DNA from: an uncultured Bacilli bacterium
GTDB taxonomy: Bacteria > Bacillota_I > Bacilli_A > RF39 > UBA660
Length of the DNA stretch: 12,708 nucleotides
Direction of reading: 5' to 3'
NCBI GenBank assembly: GCA_947594675.1
Contig: CANQEF010000019.1
Span: 1-12,708 of the forward strand
This document shows, one piece after another, positions 1 to 9,126 of the stretch. The position numbers and the translations under genes are program-made. Below the pieces are notes generated by a model. That model searched no databases. It was not told where the DNA came from and saw only the letters and a list, made by a program, of their open reading frames with translations. Numbering within the stretch: the first letter of the stretch is position 1; each line of letters begins with the position of its first letter.

Positions 1-57
1 GTTGCCCGACCTACACCCTTAGCAGGGGCGCCTCTTCAGCCTCTTGAGTACTACTCC
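1..57 (-). tRNA. tRNA-Ser(GCU), 5' part only, cut by window edge
   Basis: Read on the minus strand from base 57, the sequence gives the 5' acceptor strand GGAGTAG, a D arm with stem CTC/GAG (48-46 and 34-32), and an anticodon arm with stem CGCCC (30-26) and GGGTG (18-14). The 7-base loop CTGCTAA carries anticodon GCT at 23-21. What follows (13 down to 1) is the beginning of a long variable arm, as expected of a class II tRNA such as serine. The T arm, the 3' acceptor strand and the CCA end lie beyond the left edge, so the gene is incomplete here but looks intact as far as it goes. It would decode AGU/AGC serine codons. Confidence 0.93.
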
Positions 58-76
58 AATTGCTTACTGCACATAT

Positions 77-106
77 AATATATCATTAAATTAAAAGCCA
101 TGTCAA
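77..106 (-). promoter_or_regulatory. Promoter of tRNA-Ser, consensus -35
   Basis: On the minus strand a perfect -35 box TTGACA (106-101) is followed after 18 bases by TATATT (82-77). An overlapping ATATAT (83-78) would give a 17-base spacer. Transcription would begin near base 70 and give a leader of about a dozen bases before the mature tRNA end at 57. A consensus sigma-A type promoter is normal for a tRNA gene. It lies over the first possible ATG (100) of the divergent gene, which argues against that ATG being a real start. Confidence 0.75.
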
Positions 107-158
107 TAAAAATTGCCTTTTCTTTTAGGGAAAAAATTAAATTTTTAAGATTTTATTC

Positions 159-164
159 TATAAT
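159..164 (+). promoter_or_regulatory. Candidate -10 box for the glucan synthase gene
   Basis: TATAAT at 159-164 lies 43 bases before the chosen ATG at 208 and is a perfect -10 hexamer. No good -35 box sits 16-18 bases upstream (136-141 reads ATTAAA). The surroundings are AT-rich, so a chance match is quite possible. TATGAT at 175-180 is an alternative. The gene must have a promoter between here and the divergent tRNA promoter, since nothing upstream is transcribed in this direction. Confidence 0.35.
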
Positions 165-192
165 AAGCAAATTTTATGATATACTTCTTCTT

Positions 193-197
193 AGGAG
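193..197 (+). promoter_or_regulatory. Ribosome binding site that fixes the start at 208
   Basis: AGGAG at 193-197 lies 10 bases before ATG 208. The spacing is slightly long, but this is the only good Shine-Dalgarno match near any candidate start. The upstream ATG at 100 has no such site and sits inside the divergent tRNA promoter. Confidence 0.65.
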
Positions 198-207
198 TGT
201 ATATATT

Positions 208-3200
208 ATGATAAAATTACTAAAAAATTTTTTTGATGATTTTAATTATATAAATTCTTATTACAATGCTTTAGTTGCTAAGACTAAAAGACTAGAGTAC
301 GTTGGTATTACTAATGAATGGTTAATTGATAACTTTTATATTTTAGTTGAACATAAAAATACTATAACTAATAATAAAAAAATTCTTAAAAAACAGACAA
401 AATATTTAAATAAACTTTATAACTGCTTAAAAGAAATAATTATTAAGAATAACTACAATATAAATTATAAAACCCTAATAAATGAATTGAAAAAATACCA
501 AAAAGAATCAAAAACAACTTTTAGCTACTTAGAAATAAGGCTTATTAAATCAGTTTTAATTTTAATATACACGGAAAGATTGCGTCATCTATGCCTTGAA
601 GAACAAAATAAATTAAATATCCAAGAAAGAATCTCTAAAATAATTAAAAATCATAATCTAGAAACATTAGAATTAAAAGATTTTAATATTGAAAACTATC
701 AAGATGTAAGCAATAACTACTTAATATTTGAATTAAATAATCAATTAAAAGACTATGATAATAAACATGTCTTTTTCAAAGAACTTAACGAAACTTTGGA
801 AAGTAAAAATATTAGTTTAAAAGATTTAATTAATGATGAATATCAAAAGAAAATGGATAATGACATATTAATATCTAATATATTTGGTGATTTAAAAGAA
901 ATTTTTGAATACTCTGATGAAGATTTATTTGAAAAAATTTCCAAAGTTGAAAGACTTCTTATTACAGATGAAATTTATAAAAACATGACGGATGACTCTA
1001 AAAATATGTATCGTGAAAGAATTATCCATCTAGCTAAAATTAAGCATTTATCAGAACTTGCCTACGTAGAGAAACTATTTGAAAAAAATAAGGATAAAAA
1101 AGATTATCACATTGGTTTTTCTCTTTTTAAGCAAAAAAATAAAACATTTTCGACTATCCTATATATACTAATTAATTTTCTCTTGACAATAATAATTGCC
1201 TCTTTTACTTCAAAGTATTTTATTAGATGGCGAATACTAGGCTTTTTAATTATACTTATTCCAATTAGTCAATTACTTAATCAAATAATCAACCAGTTTC
1301 TCATAAAATTTGTACCAACAAAAACACTACCAAAGCTAGATTATTCAAAAGGAATACCAGACGAATCTAGAACTATGGTTGTTATTCCAACAATAGTAAG
1401 CTCAAAAGAAAAAATTAAATCAATGTTCGATACTTTAGAAACATATTATTTAATAAATAAAAGCAATAATCTATACTTCAGTTTATTAGGAGATGTAAAA
1501 TCTAGTGATAAGCAAATTGAAGAATATGATAAAGACCTTACAGAATATGGGTTAAAATACGCAGAAAATCTTAATAAAAAGTATAACAAAGATTTATTTT
1601 ATTTCCTTTATCGTAAAAGAGTTTGGAATGAAAAGGAATCTACTTTTTTAGGCTATGAAAGAAAAAGAGGAGCCCTTCTTCAATTTAATAAAATATTATT
1701 AGGAGAGTATGTTGATGAAACAAAATATTTTAACATTAACATGCTACACAATAATAAACTTAATATAAAATATGTAATAACCCTTGATACAGATACAAGA
1801 CTTGTTTTAAATACTGCCCTAAATCTTGTAGGAGCAATGGCCCATCCATTAAACAGGCCTATCTTAAATAAACAACAAACAAAAGTAATAAGTGGTTATG
1901 GCGTAATGCAGCCTCGTGTAAGCGTTGACATAGAAGCTACTAATAAAAGCCTATATAGTCAAATATTTGCTGGTATAGGCGGCTTTGATACTTATTCAAC
2001 AATTGTGCCAAATGTCTATCAAGATGCATTTAATGAAGGTAGCTTTGTTGGTAAGGGAATTTATGACTTAGAAGTTTTCAATAAAGTTTTAAATAATGCT
2101 TTTCCAGAAAATTTAATTTTATCTCATGATCTACTTGAAGGAAACTACTTACGCTGTGGCTATGTATCAGACATTGAGTTAATCGACGACTTTCCATCTA
2201 AATTTTTAACAGATATAACACGTCATCATCGTTGGGCTAGAGGAGATACTCAAATTATTGGCTGGTTATTACCTAAAGTAAAAAATAAAAATATGCGTAC
2301 AGTTAAAAATCCGATTAATATATTAGGAAAATATAAAATTCTTGATAATATTATTCGTATGTTTTTACCATTGACACTACTTGCAATTTTGATTTGTTCA
2401 ATCCTATTTTCGAAATATTCTTTTTACTGGTTACTATTTGTTCTACTAGAAATAGCCTTACCAATATTATTTTTCTTATATAGCAAAAAATATCGTAATA
2501 AAAAAGAATCTAAAGTAGTTTACTATAAAAATCTTTATCATGGTGGAAAAAGTATAATTCTACGTTCATATATCGTTTTAGCAACTTTGCCTTTTTACAC
2601 CAAATTATATATGGATGCTTTTTTTAGAACTCTTTATCGTCTTTTTATCAGTCACAAAAATCTTCTTAATTGGATAACTGCTGAAGAAGTAGAAAAAACT
2701 GCCAATAGTAGTTTAGAAAATTACATAAAGAATTTTTACTTCAACATAATTTTAGGTATTATTATCTTATTAGTTGGTATTTATGTTAAAAATATCTCAG
2801 CAATTGTTCTAGCTTTAATTTTCTTCTCAGCACCTTTTTTACTATGTTATGTTAGTAAAACAATAGATACAACTGAGCCTGATTTAAAAGAAAAAAAGCT
2901 TGATTTCTTACATGATTTATCTAAAAAGACATGGAATTATTTTTCTGAAAACTTAAAAGAAGAATATAACTATTTAATTCCTGATAATTATCAAGAAAAC
3001 AGAGAAGAAAAATTTGATTTAAGAACTTCCCCAACAGCAATAGGCTTTTCTTTATTAAGTATTGTTAGTGCTAGTGAATTAGAATTAATAACTTCTGAAG
3101 AGGCAGTTTCTTTACTTGAAAAAGTTTTAAAATCTGTTGAATCGCTAGAAAAATGGCATGGACACTTATACAATTGGTATGAAATTAAAACTAAGCAAGT

Positions 3201-6200
3201 AATGATGCCATTATTTATTTCAACTGTAGATTCTGGAAACTTTGTTGCCTGTCTAATAATTGTACGTGAATTTTTAAATAAGTTGAATAGTCAAGAATTA
3301 ATCAAAGTCTGTGATAGACTAATAAACAACACGAATTTCAAAAAATTATATAGTAAAAAAGATGTCTTTAGTATAGGATATGACGAAAATGAAGGACATC
3401 TATCTCCATATAATTATAACAAATTTGCTAGTGAATCCCGTCTTACTTCTTTCATAGCGATAGCCCTAGGTGATGTTCCTACTAAGCATTGGTTTTGCCT
3501 AGATAAATCCTTAACAATTTATAAAAAACATAAAGGCCTAATTTCTTGGAGTGGAACATCATTTGAATACTTTATGCCTTTACTATTTATGCGTAATTAT
3601 CCAAATACTTTATTTGATGAATCATACCATTTTGCAGCTTTTTGTCAGAAAGATTATATAAATAGTATTTCATCTAAATTACCTTGGGGAATAAGTGAAT
3701 CAGCTTATGCCGAACTAGATAATGCTCTAAATTACAAGTATAAAGCTTTTTCAACTCCATATTTAAAAACAAAAGAAGATAAAGAAAATAGAATAGTTTT
3801 ATCTCCATATTCCTCTATTATGGCTTTAGAATTATTTCCTAACGATGTTTACGCCAATATAGAAAAATTTAAAAATTTGCAAATGTATGATAAATATGGC
3901 CTTTATGAGTCATATGATTATGATAACAAAGAAGTAGTTAAAGCATACTTTGCTCACCACGAAGGAATGATTCTTGCTGGTTTAACTAATTATTTAAAAA
4001 AAGATGCCTTAAAAAATTATTTCCATGATAATGTTAATATTCGTACCTTTGATATTCTTTTAAAAGAAAAAGTCCAAATAAAAACAACTATCGATATGAA
4101 AATGGCTAACTATAAAAAATATGACTATAAAAAAGAACAAATTGAAAATGATATTAGAGCCTTTAACTATATTTCATACATGCCAGAAGTGTCAGTTTTA
4201 TCTAATAAAAAATATGCTTTATTAATGAATGATCGCGGTAATAGTTTCTCAAGATATCGTACTTTGCAACTAAATAGATATCGCAAAGTTACTGAACAAG
4301 ACTATGGTATTTTCTTATTTATAAAAGATTTAAAGACAAAATATACTTGGAGTAATACATTTGCTCCTATGAATATAAAACCTGATAGATATGAAGTGGT
4401 TTTTGCCTCTGATAAAATTAAATTTTTACGTACTGATGGATATATAACAACCAAAACAGAAATTGTTGTTACAAGAAATCATCATGCTGAAATAAGAAAA
4501 ATAACAATAAAAAATACCTCTGATGAGCAAAAAGAATTAGAATTAACGACTTACACAGAACCAATTCTTTCAGAAAATATGGATGATGTATCTCATAAAA
4601 CATTTAATAATATGTTTATTACTTCAGAATTTGATTCTAAAACTAATTCATTAATTGCTAAAAGAAAAAGCCGTAAAGATAATAAAATAAATAGCTACAT
4701 GGTAAATAGATTAATAATAAATAACCCAACAGCTAAATTTACATATGAAACAGAAAGAGCTACTTTTATTGGACGAAATAATAATCTAAATAATGCTATA
4801 GGTCTATCTAATGATTTAACAAATTATGCTGGAGATAACCTAGATCCTATTATTTCTCTACGTAATCATATAACTGTCGAACCTAATAGTGAAGAAGTAA
4901 TATATTTATTGGTAGGTTTTGGTCGTAGTAAAGAACAAATTAATAACATAATATCTTCTTACAATAGTGAAGATGAATTAGAAAAAGCTTTCCAAATTGC
5001 TCCATTAATGAATATTATAAATACTAAAAATATGAATTTAACTGGAGAAAAAATGCGTACATTTAATATTATGTTAAATTACTTATATCAAACAACTAAA
5101 ATATCAGTTACTAAAGATCGAATGGATTTACTACGACAAAATGCTTTGAGTCAATCCGGACTTTGGAAATTTGGTATTAGCGGAGACCGACCTATAATTC
5201 TTGTAGAGATAAAAGATATTTCTGATATAAATTTTGTTTTAGATATTTTAAAAGCCTTTGAGTATTATAAAAATAATTCCATTTTTGTTGACATAATCAT
5301 CATTAACAGTGAGACAGGCCAATATTCTAAAATGATTAAAAAACAAATCGATGATGAAATGTATCGAATGTATACTCTTAATAGTTTCTATCATACACCA
5401 GGAAGTATTACAATTATTAATAATGATGACTTGACTAAAGAAGAAAAAAGTCTATTAGCTATGGTACCAAGATTGCGTTTTATAATTGAAAATCACATAA
5501 CATTAGAAGATGCTATTAAAGAATTGCAAAAAAATAATACAATAAGTGATTATCCAAAATATCAATTTGAAAAAACTACTCCATTAGAAAAAGAAAAATT
5601 AGCTTTTGATAATGGATATGGAGGATTTAAAAATAATGGAAATGAATATGTAATTTATAATAAAGATACTCCAACTCCTTGGGTAAATGTTATTGCCAAT
5701 AAGACATTTGGAACAATAATTACTAATAATGGTTGCGGTTGCACCTATGCTTACAATTCACAAGAATTTAAAATCACTTCATGGAATAATGAAATGGTAG
5801 TAAATGATAAAAGTGAAGGATTTAAATTCAATGGAAAAATATTTGATCCAAGTAAATGTACTCATGGTTTTGGATATACTATATTAGAAAATAGAACGGC
5901 CGAATTACAAAAAGAAATAACTGAATTTGTTGCTAAAGAAGATAATATAAAAATTTATTTAATGAAAATTACTAATAAAACTAAGAAAAACTTACATGAA
6001 GAAATAGAATTTTGGATTAATCCAACATTTGGTAATTTTGAAGAAAAAACATCACGACACATTTTAACAGAATTTATAAAAGAAGATAATTATTTAAAGA
6101 TGCGAAATGTTTATATGAATAATTATAATGATGTCAATGTCTTTATGTCTTCAAGTGAACAAATAATTTCGGCTATCTGTGATAAAACACTAATAAAAAG

Positions 6201-7842
6201 TATTTCCATAGAATTAGATTTAAAACCTGCCGAAGAAAAAAGTATTATCTTTACTTTAGGCTGCAGCAAAAGTGATACAGATAATTTGCAACTTATAAAT
6301 AAATATAATAATTTAATTAATGCTAAAAAAGAATTGAAATCTGTAAAAGATAATTGGCATAATATATTAAAAACAATTGAAGTAAAAACACCAGAAAATA
6401 GTTTCAATTACGTTGTTAATGGTTGGTACTTATATCAAACGATTTCATCTAGAATTTTAGCTCGTGCTGGATATTACCAAATAAGCGGTGCTTTTGGATA
6501 CAGAGATCAGTTGCAAGATAACATGAATATCGCCATTATAAAGCCTGACTTTGCTAGAAATCAAATTTTAATCAATGCTAAACATCAATTTAAAGAAGGA
6601 GATGTTCTTCATTGGTGGCATGAAAAAAATCATTTTGGTTTACGAAGTAAATTTAAAGACGATTATCTTTGGCTTATATATGCAACCTGTAACTATATAA
6701 ATATAACTGCTGATTATAGCATTTTAGAAGAAAAAATTCCTTATATTATAGGTGAAAAATTAGGTGATTATGAGCATGAGAAAGGTATTACTTTTAGTTA
6801 TTCAGAAGAAAATGATACTCTTTTAAATCATTGTCTTAAAGCTCTAGACTTATCAATGCATTCCCTAGGTAGTCATAAACTTCCTCTTATGGGTGGTGGC
6901 GATTGGAATGATGGTATGAATAGGGTAGGTATTAAAGGTAAAGGCGAAAGTGTATGGTTAGGTTTCTTCCTTTACAATTGTATTGATATGTTTACTAAAA
7001 TTCTAAAAAAACATACTAAAATAGATACAAGTAAATACCTAGATTTCAACGAAAAACTAGCTCAAAATTTAAATAAAAGAGCTTGGGATGGTAAATATTA
7101 TTTAAGAGCTTTCTATGATAATGGCGATAAATTAGGTAGTCATGAAAATAATGAATGTAAAATAGATTTAATCTCCCAAAGTTTTTCTATACTAAGTAAT
7201 GTTGCTCCAAAAAGCCGTATTCCTGAAATTATTACAAGTGTTCAAGAACAATTAGTAGATGAAAATTTAGGAATAATAAAATTATTGACACCACCATTTG
7301 AAAAATCTTTAAATAACCCAGGTTATATAATGGATTACCATAAAGGCATCCGTGAAAATGGAGGACAATATACTCATGCAGTTGCTTGGTATCTAATGGC
7401 CTTAATAAAAACAGGTTATCATGATCGAGCATATCGTTACTTTCAAATGATAAATCCAATAGAACGTTCAACACCTGATAAAGTATCAACTTATTGTGTA
7501 GAACCATATGTCATAGCAGCTGATATTTACTCTTCAAAAAAATTTGCAGGACATGGTGGTTGGACATGGTATACAGGCTCAGCTGGATGGTTCTATAAAG
7601 TAGCTATTTCAGATATTTTAGGTTTGAAAAAACAAGGCGAAAAATTAAAATTAGATCCTAAAATACCTATACATTGGGATGGCTTTAAAATAGTTTACCA
7701 TTATGAACAAACTACTTATAACATTGAAGTAGTAAAAGGCGAAAAAGAAGAATTAATACTTGATGGTAAAAGAAAAATTAGTAATACAATTGATTTAGTA
7801 AATGATAAGTCCATCCATGAAATTAAGCTTTACATTAAATAA
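208..7842 (+). CDS. Cyclic beta-1,2-glucan synthase (NdvB/Cgs type), GT84 and GH94 multidomain
   Basis: A membrane enzyme of 2544 aa expected to build beta-1,2-glucan from UDP-glucose and close it into rings. An N-terminal helical region (about 1-310) carries the family motif EWLIDNF. Two membrane segments follow (about 315-365). The GT84 domain (about 375-720) has LDTDT with Asp527/Asp529, SHDLLEG with Asp641, and RHHRWARGD (672-680). More membrane segments lie at about 720-765 and 844-884. A domain of the PF10091 type (about 908-1300), described in these synthases as the ring-closing GH189 domain, shows NWY, GISES (Glu1164), LYES (Glu1234) and AHHEGM. Two GH94-associated sandwich regions (about 1340-1560 and 1800-2030) precede the GH94 catalytic barrel (about 2070-2490) with GYRDQLQD, GGGDWNDG (Asp2235, likely general acid) and YTGSAGW (Thr2456, likely phosphate site). 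Alphaproteobacterial relatives are roughly 2800 aa, so this is compact but complete, with all key motifs present. Start chosen at 208 (residue 37 of the longest frame) for its ribosome site. It is a single-gene unit. The linkage and ring product are inferred from family. Confidence 0.92.
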   Translation: MIKLLKNFFDDFNYINSYYNALVAKTKRLEYVGITNEWLIDNFYILVEHKNTITNNKKILKKQTKYLNKLYNCLKEIIIKNNYNINYKTLINELKKYQKESKTTFSYLEIRLIKSVLILIYTERLRHLCLEEQNKLNIQERISKIIKNHNLETLELKDFNIENYQDVSNNYLIFELNNQLKDYDNKHVFFKELNETLESKNISLKDLINDEYQKKMDNDILISNIFGDLKEIFEYSDEDLFEKISKVERLLITDEIYKNMTDDSKNMYRERIIHLAKIKHLSELAYVEKLFEKNKDKKDYHIGFSLFKQKNKTFSTILYILINFLLTIIIASFTSKYFIRWRILGFLIILIPISQLLNQIINQFLIKFVPTKTLPKLDYSKGIPDESRTMVVIPTIVSSKEKIKSMFDTLETYYLINKSNNLYFSLLGDVKSSDKQIEEYDKDLTEYGLKYAENLNKKYNKDLFYFLYRKRVWNEKESTFLGYERKRGALLQFNKILLGEYVDETKYFNINMLHNNKLNIKYVITLDTDTRLVLNTALNLVGAMAHPLNRPILNKQQTKVISGYGVMQPRVSVDIEATNKSLYSQIFAGIGGFDTYSTIVPNVYQDAFNEGSFVGKGIYDLEVFNKVLNNAFPENLILSHDLLEGNYLRCGYVSDIELIDDFPSKFLTDITRHHRWARGDTQIIGWLLPKVKNKNMRTVKNPINILGKYKILDNIIRMFLPLTLLAILICSILFSKYSFYWLLFVLLEIALPILFFLYSKKYRNKKESKVVYYKNLYHGGKSIILRSYIVLATLPFYTKLYMDAFFRTLYRLFISHKNLLNWITAEEVEKTANSSLENYIKNFYFNIILGIIILLVGIYVKNISAIVLALIFFSAPFLLCYVSKTIDTTEPDLKEKKLDFLHDLSKKTWNYFSENLKEEYNYLIPDNYQENREEKFDLRTSPTAIGFSLLSIVSASELELITSEEAVSLLEKVLKSVESLEKWHGHLYNWYEIKTKQVMMPLFISTVDSGNFVACLIIVREFLNKLNSQELIKVCDRLINNTNFKKLYSKKDVFSIGYDENEGHLSPYNYNKFASESRLTSFIAIALGDVPTKHWFCLDKSLTIYKKHKGLISWSGTSFEYFMPLLFMRNYPNTLFDESYHFAAFCQKDYINSISSKLPWGISESAYAELDNALNYKYKAFSTPYLKTKEDKENRIVLSPYSSIMALELFPNDVYANIEKFKNLQMYDKYGLYESYDYDNKEVVKAYFAHHEGMILAGLTNYLKKDALKNYFHDNVNIRTFDILLKEKVQIKTTIDMKMANYKKYDYKKEQIENDIRAFNYISYMPEVSVLSNKKYALLMNDRGNSFSRYRTLQLNRYRKVTEQDYGIFLFIKDLKTKYTWSNTFAPMNIKPDRYEVVFASDKIKFLRTDGYITTKTEIVVTRNHHAEIRKITIKNTSDEQKELELTTYTEPILSENMDDVSHKTFNNMFITSEFDSKTNSLIAKRKSRKDNKINSYMVNRLIINNPTAKFTYETERATFIGRNNNLNNAIGLSNDLTNYAGDNLDPIISLRNHITVEPNSEEVIYLLVGFGRSKEQINNIISSYNSEDELEKAFQIAPLMNIINTKNMNLTGEKMRTFNIMLNYLYQTTKISVTKDRMDLLRQNALSQSGLWKFGISGDRPIILVEIKDISDINFVLDILKAFEYYKNNSIFVDIIIINSETGQYSKMIKKQIDDEMYRMYTLNSFYHTPGSITIINNDDLTKEEKSLLAMVPRLRFIIENHITLEDAIKELQKNNTISDYPKYQFEKTTPLEKEKLAFDNGYGGFKNNGNEYVIYNKDTPTPWVNVIANKTFGTIITNNGCGCTYAYNSQEFKITSWNNEMVVNDKSEGFKFNGKIFDPSKCTHGFGYTILENRTAELQKEITEFVAKEDNIKIYLMKITNKTKKNLHEEIEFWINPTFGNFEEKTSRHILTEFIKEDNYLKMRNVYMNNYNDVNVFMSSSEQIISAICDKTLIKSISIELDLKPAEEKSIIFTLGCSKSDTDNLQLINKYNNLINAKKELKSVKDNWHNILKTIEVKTPENSFNYVVNGWYLYQTISSRILARAGYYQISGAFGYRDQLQDNMNIAIIKPDFARNQILINAKHQFKEGDVLHWWHEKNHFGLRSKFKDDYLWLIYATCNYINITADYSILEEKIPYIIGEKLGDYEHEKGITFSYSEENDTLLNHCLKALDLSMHSLGSHKLPLMGGGDWNDGMNRVGIKGKGESVWLGFFLYNCIDMFTKILKKHTKIDTSKYLDFNEKLAQNLNKRAWDGKYYLRAFYDNGDKLGSHENNECKIDLISQSFSILSNVAPKSRIPEIITSVQEQLVDENLGIIKLLTPPFEKSLNNPGYIMDYHKGIRENGGQYTHAVAWYLMALIKTGYHDRAYRYFQMINPIERSTPDKVSTYCVEPYVIAADIYSSKKFAGHGGWTWYTGSAGWFYKVAISDILGLKKQGEKLKLDPKIPIHWDGFKIVYHYEQTTYNIEVVKGEKEELILDGKRKISNTIDLVNDKSIHEIKLYIK

Positions 7843-7875
7843 GAAAAGATAAAATGAGTCTTTTCTTTTTCTTTT
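7841..7875 (+). terminator. Intrinsic terminator after the glucan synthase gene
   Basis: AAGAAAAGA (7841-7849) pairs with TCTTTTCTT (7859-7867) around a 9-base loop. The 3' arm continues into the T-rich run TTTTTCTTTT (7866-7875). The stem overlaps the last two bases of the stop codon. It is almost all A-T pairs, so it is weak by energy, but the position right after the stop and before a new promoter supports it. Confidence 0.6.
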
Positions 7876-7900
7876 CATAAGCTTAAATACATGATATAAT
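7872..7900 (+). promoter_or_regulatory. Promoter of the pgi operon, extended -10
   Basis: TATAAT at 7895-7900 is preceded by TG at 7892-7893, giving an extended -10 (TGnTATAAT). A partial -35 (TTTTCA, 7872-7877) stands 17 bases upstream. Transcription would start near 7907, giving a leader of about 16 bases up to the pgi ATG at 7923. The -35 box overlaps the end of the preceding terminator's T-run, so the two transcription units are packed back to back. No riboswitch or operator fits in so short a leader. Confidence 0.7.
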
Positions 7901-7922
7901 TTTTTTATAAGAAGGTGACTAA

Positions 7923-9110
7923 ATGATTTCTTTTGATTTTTTTACATACACTGAAAAATTTATTACTAAAGATGCCTTTGCCAATTTGTTAGATAAAAAA
8001 AACACCATTTTAGAAAAATTTAAATCTAGTAACATGATTGGTTGGACTAAAAAGCCTAATCCTGAAATAATAGAAGAAATTATAAAGACAAGTAAAGCAA
8101 TAAAAGCCAATTCTGATTGCCTTGTCGTTGTTGGTATAGGTGGTTCTTTTCTAGGAAGTAGTGCTTATACTAATATTTTTAAAGATTATTTTAATGACAA
8201 AAAATTTGAAGTTATTTATGCAGGAACAACATTATCCAGTAAATATTTAACTGACTTAATTTCTTATCTAGAAAATAAAGATTTTACACTAAATATAATC
8301 AGCAAAAGTGGAACAACTTTAGAAACAACAATTACTTATAAATTATTGAAATCCCTCTTAGAGGAAAAATATTCTCAAGATGAAATTAGAAAAAGAATTA
8401 TTATAACATCTTCCGATAATGAAAATCCTTTATCTAAAGAATGCCTTGAAAATAAATATCAATTATTTACAATAAATGAAGATATAGGTGGACGTTATAG
8501 TTTCATTACTCCAGCTCATCTATTAGCTCTTTCTTTAAACTTTGATATAAAAAAAATTATTGATAATTATTTTCTAGGATTAAGTCTAATTGATGAGGCT
8601 TATACATACGCTTGTGTTAGAAATCTCTTATTTGAAAGAGGTTATCAAGTAGAAAATTTTTCTATATATGAAGAAAAATTATCTTTATTTACAGAATGGC
8701 TAAAACAACTATTTGCTGAATCTGAAGGTAAGAATAATAAAGGCATTTTACCTATTTCAACTATTGGTACTAGAGATTTGCATTCTTTAGGTCAATTTAT
8801 TCAAGAAGGAAATAAAATTCTCTTTGAAACAGTTATTAAAATAAATACTTCTACTTCCCTAAAATATAATTCTCAAGAAATATATGCTATAAATAACATT
8901 GTACAAGATTCAGTAATAAAAGCTCATAATTCTGGAAATGTTCCTTGCATTATTATTTCAATGGATAGTTTAAGCGAAGAAAATATATGTAAAATGATAT
9001 CTTTTTTTCAATTAAGTGCTGCCTTTAGTGCCTATCTATTTGAAGTAAACCCCTTTGATCAACCAGGAGTAGAAGTTTATAAAAAAGAGCTAAAAGAAAA
9101 TTTTAACTAG
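7923..9110 (+). CDS. pgi: Glucose-6-phosphate isomerase
   Basis: Cytosolic enzyme that interconverts glucose 6-phosphate and fructose 6-phosphate. It links glycolysis to the pool from which UDP-glucose is made. The 395 aa contain the family landmarks in order: GIGGS (71-75) and SKSGTT (127-132) for phosphate binding, signature DIGGRYSF (187-194), ESEGK (266-270), DLHSLGQFIQEG with the catalytic Glu295, His335 in KAHNSG (ring-opening position), and the second signature FDQPGVEVYK with Lys387. Bacillus-type enzymes have about 450 aa. This one is short at both ends and stops 8 residues after Lys387, but it has every active-site element. The start has AAGGTGA (7912-7918) just upstream. It is first in its operon, behind an extended -10 promoter, and the next gene follows after 16 bases. 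Recognition is firm. Confidence 0.97.
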   Translation: MISFDFFTYTEKFITKDAFANLLDKKNTILEKFKSSNMIGWTKKPNPEIIEEIIKTSKAIKANSDCLVVVGIGGSFLGSSAYTNIFKDYFNDKKFEVIYAGTTLSSKYLTDLISYLENKDFTLNIISKSGTTLETTITYKLLKSLLEEKYSQDEIRKRIIITSSDNENPLSKECLENKYQLFTINEDIGGRYSFITPAHLLALSLNFDIKKIIDNYFLGLSLIDEAYTYACVRNLLFERGYQVENFSIYEEKLSLFTEWLKQLFAESEGKNNKGILPISTIGTRDLHSLGQFIQEGNKILFETVIKINTSTSLKYNSQEIYAINNIVQDSVIKAHNSGNVPCIIISMDSLSEENICKMISFFQLSAAFSAYLFEVNPFDQPGVEVYKKELKENFN

Positions 9111-9114
9111 AAGT

Positions 9115-9123
9115 GGATGTGAT
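9115..9123 (+). promoter_or_regulatory. Ribosome binding site for the AUU-start gene
   Basis: GGATGTGAT differs at one base from GGAGGTGAT, the extended complement of the 16S rRNA 3' end. It sits five bases after the pgi stop. The only in-frame codons of a known start type at usable distance are ATT at 9124 and 9127. ATT 9127 lies 7 bases after GGATG, the normal spacing. The site also contains ATG-TGA (9117-9122), a start directly followed by a stop in another frame. Confidence 0.55.
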
Positions 9124-9126
9124 ATT

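Noticed and set aside
2991..3173. Minus-strand open frame of 60 codons
   Set aside because: Lies wholly inside the synthase gene, has no family features, and is a by-product of AT-rich codon use on the other strand.
6123..6407. Minus-strand open frame of 94 codons
   Set aside because: Antisense to the conserved GH94 part of the synthase; its low-complexity hydrophobic product is typical of shadow frames.
7232..7507. Minus-strand open frame of 91 codons
   Set aside because: Antisense to the conserved C-terminal GH94 motifs; no ribosome site or promoter noticed.
7919..8110. Minus-strand open frame of 63 codons over the pgi start
   Set aside because: Antisense to clearly coding pgi sequence. 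It also runs into the pgi leader, with no independent support.
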